Shown piece by piece: positions 35,465 through 45,800 of a stretch of DNA of 64,000 nucleotides; the first letter of the stretch is position 1, and each line of letters opens with the position of its first letter. This DNA is from Paramoeba atlantica (taxonomy: Eukaryota; Discosea): NCBI GenBank assembly GCA_977017575.1, contig CDRNVI010000164.1, forward strand, positions 1-64,000, written 5' to 3'. Below the pieces are notes generated by a model, which had not been told where the DNA came from, did no database searches, and saw nothing but the letters and a program-made list of their open reading frames with translations. The position numbers and the translations under genes were made by a program.

Positions 35465-37962
35465 AACTCTTTTTCTTCTTCTTCTTTGAACTACCATTGT
35501 AACATCGTCACTTCTTTAAAAAAAAAGAAGCATTACAAAAAGTTCGATAAAATGATAAAAGAAATTTCTTTTCACGGTTTTAGTTATCTCTCAACCCAAC
35601 CTGCCAGTCTCTCTTTGAAGCATTCTTCTTCTTCTTCTTCTTCTTCATTAGATGGAAATAAAAACCCCTCAATTACCATCGTATCATCGATCGAAGACTT
35701 GCTTGCTGAGGTAACTACTATTTATCTATCTCTCTTCTCTCTCTCTTGGTTAAAAAATCATTTTTTTTATTTAAAATGATTGAAATTTTTTTTTAAAAAA
35801 AGGAAAAAAAGAAAAAACATATCGATATTATCTTTTTTAGTTCTTTTACCAATGATGGTGATGATAAAAGAGTTGCAACTGCTGGTTTTGAACTGGTTTT
35901 TTATTTTCTTATTTTCTCATTTTATTTATATTTATTTAAAAATTATTTATTTTTTATCTTTTCTTTTCTCTAAACCCAAATCATATTGGTCTTTCTAAAA
36001 TCCCCTTTCTTCCACCCAACACCCTAACACCCTAAAACCCTAACCTCAGTTGTACGAACTTCAAAATTTTACCAACTTGCTTAACATTATCAAAGAAATG
36101 AATAAGTTAATTGTTTTCTTTGTTCCATTGAGTCGCTTTGAATTCACTCTCAATCAATTAAACAAAAAACAAATTTTAATTGATTCAATTTGGTTATTTT
36201 TTTATTTATTTTTCCCACCAAATCCAAACACACACACACATAATACAACAATACTCTCTTCTTCTGAACTCTCTTCTGAACACATGTGTCACCCTAAACC
36301 CTCTTTTCTTTTCTTTCTCTCTCTCTCTCTCTCTCTTCTTTTTATATGTAACTCTTCCTCTCCTTCTCCTCTCCCTCCTTCTCTCTTTTCTCTCTTTTCT
36401 CTCTTTCTCTCTCTTCTTTCTCTCTCTTTCTTTCTCTCTTTTCTTTCTCTCTTTCTTTTTCTCTTTCTTTCTCTCTTTCTCTCAGTTTCATTCATTTGAA
36501 GCAAAACAACACCCAAAAAAGCAAAGAAGAAAAATGTTGTAACAAAAATTACAATTCTTTACCAATTTGGGTTTTGATTTATTCCCGAGAACCAAACGTA
36601 AAAAAGACAACGAAAGATGTTCTGTTCCAATGTCGTTATCAGAATATTGTAAAAGATGGTAATTTTGCCCAGTGGCTGCAAGGAAGAGAAAAAGTAAGAA
36701 TGTCGTTCGAGAATGTTGTTATTCAAATGAAAAGTTATTCGTTTCAACGTAGTGATGGTGGTCGTAAAATGATTTCTTACTTTATTGAGTCTGCTGTTCT
36801 GTGCCATATTCATTATCTTTTGAATGAATGTTTTTGCCCTACATCTCGAAATTTACATGTATGGGACCTTTGTGGTCAAGTTTGCCCCCAAAAAGACTTA
36901 TGGGGACATTTCCAGTGGAAGTCAATCTCAATATTGAGTTCTTCCCCTCAATCTCTTGCTGATTTTCTCGAAATTGATAAATTAGTGGACACTCCTCTTC
37001 ACAAATGTGGTGGTGGTCAACAACAACAACAACAACAACAAACAAAAGAGTTCTTTTCCTCTCTTTTCGTGGAGAATGAAGCGAAAGTGAGTCGTTTGGA
37101 TGACGATAGTGATGAATATGATGGTGATGAAGAAGAAACTGACATGCATTCTTTTATTAATGATTCTAATGAGGAGGAGGGGGAAGAGGAAGAAGGAGAA
37201 GGAGAGAAAGGAGGAGGAGGAGAAAGAGAAGAAGATGAGAAGACAAGAGGAGAGAAGAAGACAGAAGAAGAGAGAGTTGAACAAGAAGAAGAAGAGAAGA
37301 GGATTGAGGGAAAAAAAGAGAAAAAGAAACAAAAGGAGGACCAACAGTTGGTTGAGAAAGAAAAAGAAAAAGAGAAAAGAGAAAAAGAGAAAAGAGAAGA
37401 AAAAGAGAAAAGAGAAAAGAGAAAAAGAAAAAGAGAAAAAGAAGAAAAAGAAAAAGAAAAAGAAGAAAAAGAACAAGAAAAAGAAAAAGAAAAAGAAGAA
37501 AAAGAAAAAGAAAAAGAAGAAGAAAAAGAAAAAAAAAAAGAAAAAGAAGAAGAAAAAGAAAAAGAAAAAGAAAAAGAAAAAGAAAAAGAAAAAGAAAAAG
37601 AAAAAGAAAAAGAAAAAGAAAAAGAAAAAGAAAAAAAAGAAACAGAAAAAGGAACCAGGGCCAAGAAGTCTTTTCGTCATGCAAAAAGGGGGAAGGGAAT
37701 CCCTCACAAAACTTCTTCAATTTTTTCATCTTCTATTCAAACACTCTCTTCAGTTCCTTCTTCTTCGTCTTCTTCTTCTTCTTCTTTTTTGTCTCAACCA
37801 CCTCTCTCTTCTCGAAAACGACTTGCTTCTACAAACCTCTCTCCTCAAAACCAAGAAAAGAGAAAAAAGAAGATAAGAGAAGAAGAAGAAAAAAGAAAGA
37901 AAATGAGTGTGAGAAAGAAAAGTGGGAAAAAAAGGGAGGAAGTTCCTCGGATTGATTCTTAG
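31887..37962 (+). CDS. 8-exon gene with ParB/sulfiredoxin-like domain, 1,409 codons
   Basis: Exons: 31887-32267, 32662-32871, 33205-34017, 34368-34800, 35031-35710, 35803-35895, 36050-36192 and 36486-37962. All are GT..AG with matching phases. Residues 128-197 look like the ParB/Srx-type nucleotide-binding domain: a helix with Glu..Leu..Ser-Leu, a Gly-Trp turn, then Ala-Ile-Asp-Gly-Arg-His-Arg-Cys (Asp188 to Arg192). This is the DGRHR signature of that superfamily. Around it are Gln, Ser (about 236-268), Thr and Glu/Lys runs. Exons 4 and 6-8 have ordinary globular parts, including Trp-rich sequence at about 940-1080 that I cannot assign. The tail is a long Glu/Lys repeat with basic, nuclear-type ends. 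Codon 439 (33928) is an in-frame TGA although the frame continues to the next splice site. ParB/Srx-fold proteins bind nucleotides and often cut or sit on DNA. Confidence 0.7.
33321..33415 (+). repeat. (TCT)n microsatellite coding poly-Ser
   Basis: About 30 TCT/TTC codons in a row within exon 3 of the ParB-like gene, giving a serine tract right after the ParB-like domain. The opposite strand reads as poly-Glu, which is not a gene. Confidence 0.9.
34860..34943 (+). repeat. (ACAAC)n pentamer array in an intron
   Basis: ACACAACACA-type pentamers repeated about 15 times inside the intron between exons 4 and 5 of the ParB-like gene (34801-35030). Confidence 0.8.
35401..35466 (+). repeat. (CAA)n microsatellite coding poly-Gln
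   Basis: About 20 CAA codons in exon 5 of the ParB-like gene. No CAG interrupts the run, so it is likely to vary in length between copies. Confidence 0.9.
36001..36049 (+). promoter_or_regulatory. Intron 3' end made of telomere-like repeats
   Basis: The intron before exon 7 of the ParB-like gene ends in CACCCTAACACCCTAAAACC-type sequence and then TAACCTCAG. Short telomere-like units thus supply the pyrimidine-rich acceptor. They could be a relic of interstitial telomere repeat or chance in C-poor DNA. Confidence 0.5.
37340..37645 (+). repeat. (GAAAAA)n array coding Glu-Lys repeats
   Basis: About 300 bases of GAAAAA/AGAAGAAAAA units in the last exon of the ParB-like gene give roughly 100 residues of alternating Glu and Lys, expected to form a charged single helix. 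The opposite strand reads as poly-Phe and is not a gene. Confidence 0.9.
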
Positions 37963-38556
37963 AAAAGTTTTTGTTGGGAAGGGGGGGAGGGGTAGAAAGT
38001 TTAGTGTCTGGTGGTTTTTTTTTTTTTAACTTTGTTGTTTTTATCTCTTTCTCTCTTTAATTTTTTTGGTTGAAAAAAAAAATAAAAATTAATAAAAATT
38101 AAAAAAAAAAAATAAAAATAAAAAAAAATTAAAAAATTAAAAAATCAAAGATTTTTTCTTGTTTCTTGTTTCATCTTTTATTAAAGCCTTCTCCTCCTCC
38201 CTCCTTCCCTCCTCTCTCTATATGTCTAATTAGGGTTGTGCAAAAAATATAAGGTTGTTTGATGTCAACAACACTCGTTCAAAAACTTGATTGATTCCAC
38301 ACTAATTTAGATGGATCAAAAATCGAGTCATGGTATTGAGTTAAAAAACTGCCCGCCTCAACAACACACTAATATCACACTCCTTATGACTGCGTATTTT
38401 TGTGTGAAACACCCTGAACAGTCTGTCAATAAAATTAGAGATATAATCACCCTAATCGGATAAGAATAATTATTATGCCTTGCTCATCCTCATGCTATCC
38501 CAAATTAAGAAAATCAAAAAAAAACCTTTTTTGAGCCCTTTTATCCAGAAGAAATG

Positions 38557-38605
<49 letters not shown>

Positions 38606-38636
38606 GTCAGATTGTTGTTGTTGTCGCTTCAGGTTT
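37963..38636. other. AT-rich spacer
   Basis: Begins with the likely 3' untranslated region of the ParB-like gene. It holds A-rich runs (38070-38150) and a (GATT)n tract of about twelve units (38555-38602). A stretch at 38262-38520 with normal GC and several CpG has no open frame longer than about 25 codons. Confidence 0.4.
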
Positions 38637-39030
38637 TCAACCAAAGAATCGCTTCTCTTTTGGTTAAACCATCAAAACCACCACCACCACCACCACCACC
38701 ACCACCACCACTCGCCAGAACACCAACACAACCCCTTACTACACATCAATTCCCATCATCTCAAATAAAGGAAGAAGACACTGGAGCATATTGTTTTGTT
38801 GTCTTATCCGATTGCCCAACCTTCGAAAATACTGTTTCATCTGAAGATTGTCCCATTGAAAGATCCCAATTTCCTCCTTTTGTTCGAATTCAATAAATAT
38901 CTCTTCAACATTGAAACTGAAAGTTCACCCAAAACCCCAAAACAAATGCTTTTCCTTCAAAAAGAACTGAAATCAAAACCTCCAGTAATGTACTTTTATA
39001 AGGTGATGAATTTAACCAAGGTTCAATAAT
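38637..39030 (+). pseudogene. Coding-like pieces with poly-Pro tract
   Basis: After a TTGTCGCTTCAG acceptor a frame runs from 38637 to a stop at 38894. It has a run of about 11 Pro and then a protein-like part with Cys, Tyr, Asp and Glu. From about 38870 a different frame continues with equally protein-like sequence to 39001 and a GTGATG donor-like site. Either a short intron or a frameshift lies near 38880. The (CCA)n tracts at 38680-38710, 39030-39050 and 39135-39155 are simple repeats. I do not recognise the product. Confidence 0.3.
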
Positions 39031-40781
39031 TCCACCACCACCACCACCAAACAACAACCCGCCATGATCCTTATTCTTACTATCGCCATCACAACAACTC
39101 CTACTGCTGTTTCTGTTGCCCGCCATTGCTGCTGCCACCACCACCACCACCATCATTTCGATCATGGTGATGAGAAAAAAAAAGGCATCATCTCATTGAA
39201 GTTCAAAAAAGGTTTGAGGAATGAAGGAATACAAGAACCAACAGCTGAATTATCGAGAGCCCCGAAGCCGTTTCCGTCGAGATGATTGACTTTCCTTTAA
39301 TGAATAATCTGTAATCCCACCACCACCACCCATTCTCAACAGAATTTGTTGTTCTCAACGTATAAGGTAAAAACATGTCTTTTTCGCTCGGATTCATATT
39401 CAACATCAAACGAAGAGAGGAGACAGAGATGTTTCCTTCTCTCCTTCCTCCAGCAGCAGCAGCAGCAGCAGAGGAGTACTAGCAGCAGCTTTCTCCTCCT
39501 CCGTTTCCGTCGTTGTTGTTGTGTGTTGTTGTTGTTGTTGTTGATGAGTTGTCAACGTTGTGTTGTTCTTTGTGGTTGTCTCAAGAAGAGAAGATGTTCA
39601 AAAAAATTCAAAAAAAACCTTTTCGAAAAAAGGTTATCATTGTCCTCTCTCTCGCACCACACCCTTAGTCTTTCCATGTGTACCTCTAAAAAAAGAAAAC
39701 AAGAAAACAAGAAAAAACAAAAATGTTTTTCTTCTTTTCAAAAAAAAATAAATTAATTTTTCACAATAAAAAGAATTCTTTGAAACAAAAAAAGAAAAAA
39801 CCTTTTTTTGAGCTTAAATCCTCTCTCCTCAATATGTTATTCAAACATCAGAAGAAGAGAGAGAAAGAAACACAACTTTTGAACCCCCCTCTCTCTCTCC
39901 GCCCCCCTCCCTTCTTCTCTTGACTTTCATTTGTTTTGAGACTCAAAATGAGAGAAAAGAAAAAATAAATTGAGTATTCAACTTAATCTTTTCTTTTTTT
40001 TTCTCTTTGTTATATTCAACTCTGCTGTTATATTATCGTTGTTGCCTCTTCCTTTAAAAAAAGAAAGAAAGAAAAAGTAATGTTGAATTAGTGTTTTGAA
40101 GGATAAAATGAAAAAAATATTATCTTGTTGTTTTAAATTAAAAAAAAAAAAAAAGAAAACAAAAAACCTTCTTGAAACCTCTTTCTCTTTCTTTCTCTTC
40201 TCTTGAGTCTCTTTCGCTCTTCCCCCCCCCCCGAAACCCTAAATCTCTTTGGATGCCGTCGATTGATTCTCTTCAATAAATCACTAATTACATAAGTTAT
40301 TAAAAAATATCTCTCTTCTTTCATAATATCAAATTAGAACAAACCAGCAAAAAGAAACGATTTATCACTGCTGGAAAAGCTTGATGTTCGCTCTCTCAAC
40401 AAACAATAACAACAACAACAACACATGCATCAATTTTGTGTGAGATGATCTTTCCTCATCTTTCTTTTCCCCCCCCTTTCTTTCGTGGTTTGCCATCATA
40501 ACACATCTTCTCCCTCTCTTTCCCTCTCTTTCCCTCTTCATATACTCACAAGACCAAACATTGACAACACAACAAAAGGATCACTGGAACAACCCAAAAC
40601 CCAAACCCTCTTTTCATTCCAAAAACAAAAACAAAAACAAAAAAAATCAGTGTCCCGAATTAAAAGACACCTTTTCAAATTGTTCATTTTTTTTTTATCA
40701 AAGAATTTTTATTTGTTTCAAAAATAAATATCTTGTTCAAAAGAAACCCAAAAGAAACCCAAACACCCAACAAGATAAAAT
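39031..40781. other. Repeat-rich spacer, no gene seen
   Basis: Contains (CCA)n, (CAG)n (39452-39472) and (GTT)n (39515-39543) tracts, a C-run at 40221-40231 and many A and T runs. Scattered short frames of normal composition exist on both strands (for example minus strand 39409-39203 and 40324-40230). None joins a neighbour with consistent splice sites. Confidence 0.35.
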
Positions 40782-41583
40782 ATGTGTTCATCAAACAATA
40801 GAAATCAAGAAGAGAAAATCCTCAAAGTCAAGCGTACAGTATAATATGACCACGAAATTCATGCGATTTTTGAGCGAAGTCCACAAGTAAGCAGCACCTC
40901 TCACAAGAATTCCTTTTTCACAACTCAACTTGAAGTTTTTGAATAACAATTGTTTTTGTTTGAATAAACAAACAAATAAACAAAAAATCAAAAACTGTAA
41001 GCTTTCATTGAATATTCACTTTGGGTTAAAATTCATTGCAGGGTAGGGGTAGTATTCTGTTGCCTGCCATTGACTTTTCCAGAAACAAAAAGTCTGAAAA
41101 GGTGAAGAAAGACTTTCTGCAACGCGGAGTTTTTTCGAGTTGATGAAAGAAATGAAAGACAAACAAATATTTTTTTTCACAGCCCTGATTTAATTAGCCC
41201 CCATTCTTGCCAGTTCTGTGACATCGTTTTCGGGGAATGAGAAAACAGGAATGGGGTGCATTTGTTTTCACTAGCTTGAAGAGATGGATCATATCCCTTT
41301 CAAAGCTCTTTAAAAAAAAAGCTTCTGTGCTAATCTTTTGGAGCTCTTTTTCAAACCCAAAATTCGAAACACTTTTTCGACAACGGCGACGAAAAAATCG
41401 AACAAAAAATCTGGGGGGTTTCATTTGAGAAGAATTGGAGAGGAGTTTACGCGCGGAAAAGGAACGATTTTTGGCTCGGGGTTGTTCTTTTCTCTGGAAA
41501 CCACAGGCCTGAACATTTCTAGGAGAGGTTGGAAGCGCTTTAGATCCACGGGGTGGACTGAAGTTGTGGAAAACTTATCCTAA
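40782..41583 (+). other. Possible 5' exons of the oxygenase gene, interrupted
   Basis: Three protein-like pieces precede the oxygenase frame. 40782-40886 starts with ATG and ends at a GTAAGC donor, with one in-frame TAA at 40842. 41042 to about 41118 follows a TTGCAG acceptor in the same phase and reads Leu-Pro-Ala-Ile-Asp-Phe..Leu-Gln-Arg-Gly, a start seen in several 2-oxoglutarate oxygenases. 41224-41583 is in the same frame as the oxygenase start but has TAG at 41272 and TAA at 41311 and 41581. These may be old exons of a longer oxygenase that now starts at 41596. Confidence 0.35.
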
Positions 41584-41595
41584 AAAGTAAGGAGG

Positions 41596-42666
41596 ATGGA
41601 AAGAGAAAAAAAAAACCCTTCCCCCCCCCCAAACAAACGAAGAAAGCTTTTGGAAGAACTCCCTAATGAAAAGCTCCTCTGCCCAAAACCTGGCAACACA
41701 AGAGGCCAAGGACTGAGCGACGAACCGCAACGTGACCTTCCGGCAACCTCAAAGGAATCGATCTCACCAAATGTCTCTGACAACACGAACCCCCCCCCCA
41801 AGAACGAAGAGAAAAAAAAGAACAAGAAATCGAGGTTTTGCATGGATAGAATTCCATTGACCTTAACCAAGAACCAGATGCTTACCTGTGGGTCAGGAAA
41901 AAGGATAGATAAAAACACTTTTTTGAATGTAAACTGCGAGGGAAAGTCTTGCAGGGCACACTTTTTCAAGAAGTTCTTTTCGGAGGACGAAATGCTTCGT
42001 TTGAAAGATCGACTTCTTCAGTGCCCAAAACAATACTGGGAAAGAAAAACAGATAAGAGGGGGACAAGAAGATTTCTTTATTCTGGCCACTGGAAGCATC
42101 GGTTTTACAACCTAGCCTTTGGGGCTGGAAAGGCTGGAAAATTGGAGCTCGAAAACCCGTTTTTGAAAAACATTTTGGTCGAGTTGGGGAAGAAGGTCTC
42201 TCGTGAAGCTTTGTCTCTGAAGAGGCCTGACGTTTATCTTCCCATTCAAGAAGCTGGCTTCGAAGAACAAGACTTTGGGATGTTCCATTTGTTTATGTGT
42301 CCTGCCGGTCGATCTTTTATGCATACAGACGATAACGATTTTGTTTCTTGTATCTTCTCCATCAGTCTTGGATCTGGAGATGGGGACGGGCTTCATATGG
42401 GGGGATGCGGAGTGGACTTCAATTTGCGAGTGGGAGATCTTGTGATTGCAGACACCGATATTTTTTTTCACGGTTCTCCAAGCTACCAAGGAAATGAACA
42501 CCCCAAAATTATTTCGGAAAATGACAGACTGGTGGGTCTCTTTATTCTCCATCGAAAGTTTATGATCATGAAGGGGGTTCCAGCTGATGATTTGGAGAGA
42601 GAACCCTATGAATTTCGAACCATTCCAAACCAAAACCAGAAAAAGAAGAAGGAAGTTGATATTTAA
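41596..42666 (+). CDS. 2-oxoglutarate/Fe(II)-dependent oxygenase, possibly TET/JBP-like
   Basis: A single 356-codon frame from ATG to a TAA TAA double stop. Residues 1-80 are a basic, Pro- and Lys-rich tail. Residues about 110-325 form a double-stranded beta-helix oxygenase. The iron ligands are His243-x-Asp245 (His-Thr-Asp-Asp-Asn) and His292 (Phe-Phe-His-Gly), and Arg311 or Arg320 would bind the 2-oxoglutarate carboxylate. The Gly-Asp turn at about 280 before the second His strand is typical of the fold. The order His-x-Asp-x-x-Asn..Gly-Gly..Gly-Asp..His-Gly..Arg resembles TET/JBP DNA-base oxidases, but PhyH- or prolyl-hydroxylase-type enzymes have the same core, so the substrate is uncertain. 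It is convergent with the transposase gene, with 233 bases between stop codons. CpG is abundant here, unlike the subtelomere. Confidence 0.7.
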   Translation: MEREKKNPSPPPNKRRKLLEELPNEKLLCPKPGNTRGQGLSDEPQRDLPATSKESISPNVSDNTNPPPKNEEKKKNKKSRFCMDRIPLTLTKNQMLTCGSGKRIDKNTFLNVNCEGKSCRAHFFKKFFSEDEMLRLKDRLLQCPKQYWERKTDKRGTRRFLYSGHWKHRFYNLAFGAGKAGKLELENPFLKNILVELGKKVSREALSLKRPDVYLPIQEAGFEEQDFGMFHLFMCPAGRSFMHTDDNDFVSCIFSISLGSGDGDGLHMGGCGVDFNLRVGDLVIADTDIFFHGSPSYQGNEHPKIISENDRLVGLFILHRKFMIMKGVPADDLEREPYEFRTIPNQNQKKKKEVDI

Positions 42667-42899
42667 TAATTAAATTGTTTATTTTTTTTGTCGTTAGCAC
42701 TCAGTTGAGTCCTCTCTACGAAAATTTTTTCCCCCTTTCTCCACTCTTTTTTCTGAAAAACCAGTTTGATCTTTTGTAAATATTATTCTTTTGCCAAAGG
42801 GTGTTCAGAATAAAAGGAGGAGGAGGGGAGAGGAGGGTGTAGACACAATAATAAAAATAGATTGCTCACAAAGGAAATTTGAGAAAACTTTTTGATTTA
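42667..42899. terminator. Convergent gene ends
   Basis: The oxygenase (stop 42666) and the transposase-Ulp1 gene (stop 42900, minus) meet here. The spacer has T-rich DNA just after the oxygenase and a purine patch AAAAGGAGGAGGAGGGGAGA at about 42815. Transcripts of both genes must end within or across it. Confidence 0.4.
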
Positions 42900-45800
42900 T
42901 CAACCTTTTGTTCCGCCCAACTTGGTTCTTTTTTTAGGAAGTGGTTTCTTGGTTTGTTTTTTTCTTTTGTTGCTCTGAGGGAAAGGCAAAAGTTCATTAT
43001 CATAACAACAACAGGGTTCCATTTCATCTGAAGGATTCTCCCAAAAACTATGAGCATACAGGTAATAAAAAAGATGACGTCGAAAACCTTCACAATCGTC
43101 CAAGGTAAAATCCAATCCAAAGTTTTTGATCAGACAAAATCCGACAAAACAAACCATGACTCCACACTCTGTCATGTTCTTGGGGGGGGGGGGTGAGGTG
43201 AGGTGGTGATCAAAGGGGGTTGTGTCAGAAAATATTAAAAACCAAAAAGATTAAACAACAAAAAAAAGGCAAGTTTTTTAACCTGACCCTGCTGTGGGGT
43301 TGTTGGTGAGCTATGAATAAATTCTGGGGGTTGTTCTTCTGGGGGTATTTCCTCTTAAAATCATTTAACAACAATACCTAAAAGATGAGAAGGGTAAAAA
43401 AAAAAAAAACTTAAGCTGAAAAGAAAGAAACAAAAAAATGAAAGAGAAAAGAACTGAAAGGTTCTTCGAATAAAAGGAATTTTTGTGGTAGAGACTGTCA
43501 TAACAATCAAGAACGACCCTTCTTTTCTGTTCACAAATATACCCTACAAGAAGGATCCAATGATTCTGGCTTACAAGACAAGGCAGGTAAAACGTTTTAT
43601 AATCCCAGATAACCACTTTCTATAAATTCAAAACAATTATTGGCAAGAAGATAGATATGGGGGAAAATTGAAAAACAAAAGAAAATAAAAAAAACTTACT
43701 TCCAAATAAGTTTGAGTTTGTTTTTGATACTGTTGTGTGTCATCTAACATAAAAGTGGGAAGTTCAACCAGTTCATCCTTCAGAGCATTTCCCTTTAGGA
43801 GAACTTGAAAGTAGAGACTGACTATCTGATAAAAAAAAGAAAAAGATAATCAGCAAAAGAGGGGGAGGGCTTGAGTGAAAAGGAAATTCAATAAAAGAAA
43901 TATTTTCCTTTTGAACCTGTTCACTCAGTGGACTTGTTAAAATACTCTTAAAATCACTCGGGGAAATGGGGTATCCACCGCTGAGGGTGGATACCCCAAA
44001 ATAGAACTGTGTCTGCATTCCATAAGATTCCAAGTTTCTTTTTGGAATTTCAAGTTGTTTTTCAGTTGGAATAAATCTTTTCCAACGCTGTAGCTCGTGA
44101 TCTTTAAAAATTAAAGTTTCAACTAATTGCTTGATACGCATTAACTCCTTCCTTCCTTTCTTTTCTAATGTAGTATTATGTGGATCAGCCTTGAAACAAA
44201 GAAGAAAATAAAGTCAATTTTAAGAGAAAAACAAAAGTATGATGAACCAAACCAAACCCCCATTTCTTGAAAAACATCCTCTTTTGATGCCTTTAATCGA
44301 GATATCATCCCTTCATTATGAGTATGGCAAGAGGCACTCGGATATATTGAAATCTTGGAAGGGTATCCTTTTCCTTCCTTTTGATTCTCCCATTTTGCTG
44401 TCTCTGCATGTGTACTGGGTATAAAAGAGGGAGAGAATGAGGAGGAGGAGGAGGAGGAGGAGGATGAGAGAGAAGGAGAAAGAGAGAGAGAAGATGAATG
44501 AGAAGAAAAAGAAGAATGAGAAGAACGAAAATTTGAAGGAGAATGAGAAATAGAAGGAAAAGAAGGAAAAGAAGGAGAAGGGGACAATGAGGGAGCTGAA
44601 GGAAACAGAGAAGGAGGAGAAGAAAATGGAGAAGAAGAGAAAGAAGGAGAACAAAGAGAACTGAGAGGGGAAGAAAAAGAAAGAGAAGGGGAGAATGAGG
44701 GAGAAGGAGAAGGAGAAAATGGAGAAGGAGAAGAAGAAAATGGCGAAGAAGAAGAAGAAAATGGCAAAGAAGGAGAAGGAGAAAATGGAGAAGACAGAGA
44801 AGAAGGAGGAGAAGAAGAGAAAGAAGGAGACTGAAGAGAAAAAGAAAGAGAAGACAACTGATGAAAAGAAGGCAATAGGGGAGATGAGGAAAACAGAGAA
44901 GGAGAAGAAGAAGAAGGAAAACTTGCAAAAGGAGAAAGAACTGGCGAGTGTGAAAAACAGGGACTTGGAGAGAAAGAAGGAGGATGAGAATGAACTGGGA
45001 AAGGAATAAAAGAAGATGGAAAATTACTCATTTTTGGGGTTGATGATGGGGGAAAAAGAGTTGTGGAAGATTGGGAAAGAGAAAAGGGAGGGGAAGAAAT
45101 GTGGATTGGAGGGGATGTGGTTTGGAAAGAAGGAGATGGAGAAGGAAAAGAAGAATGTGAACTTCCTGAGAGATGAGTGGAAGGAGAGAAATTACTTTGG
45201 GATGGGAGTGGAAAGGAAGAATGGGAAAAAGGAAATTGAGAGTTTTTTCCTGGTGATTGAGAAAGAGAAGAAGGGGAAGGGGAAGGGGAAGGGGAAGGGG
45301 AAGGGGAAGGGGAAGGGGAAGGGGAAGGGGAAGGGGAAGGGGAAGGGGAAGGGGAAGGGGAAGGGGAAGGGGAAGGGGAAGGGGAAGGGGAAGAGAGGTT
45401 AATTGGAGTGGTTTGGGAAGACATGTAGTGTGATGAAGGGTTGAGAGAGCGGGTGTTGTGACGATGAGAAGAGGATTGATAATTTGTTATTGGATCCAAA
45501 GTATCCTGAAGGGGCTGGCTACACAAAGAAGCATACTGATAAGCTGATTTGCAGGCAACAGAATTAGGTAGTTTTGTTCTTTTGAGGAGGGGGGGTTGCT
45601 TTGAAGAACCAGAGGGAACAAGTTTTGAGGAGTGACCCTGATTTTGGTAGAAGGAAAGAATTATTAGAAATCTGCTTTTGAGTTTTCATATTTTATTTTT
45701 AAAAAAAACAATTTGAAATTTTCAGAAAACAACAAATTTGGGGGAAAAAAGGGTCAACAAAAAATACCTCACGAATAAGTCGAGAAGGTTCATTTGCACT

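Noticed and set aside
36559-36960. DNA methyltransferase motif in the ParB-like gene's last exon
   Set aside because: A Trp-Asp-Leu-Cys-Gly stretch recalls such enzymes, but the glycine-rich loop and the catalytic motif are not present.
36982-37729. Minus-strand poly-Phe/Ser frames, membrane-like
   Set aside because: They are the opposite strand of the Glu/Lys repeat in the ParB-like gene's last exon.
38262-38520. Possible upstream exon with normal GC and CpG
   Set aside because: It holds about seven stops in 85 codons, no more open than expected for AT-rich non-coding DNA.
41194-42633. Minus-strand frames opposite the oxygenase
   Set aside because: They lack family motifs. The plus-strand frame has the full iron-binding set.
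45016-45402. Plus-strand Gly-Lys repeat protein
   Set aside because: Shadow of the Ser-Pro linker exon of the minus-strand transposase-Ulp1 gene.
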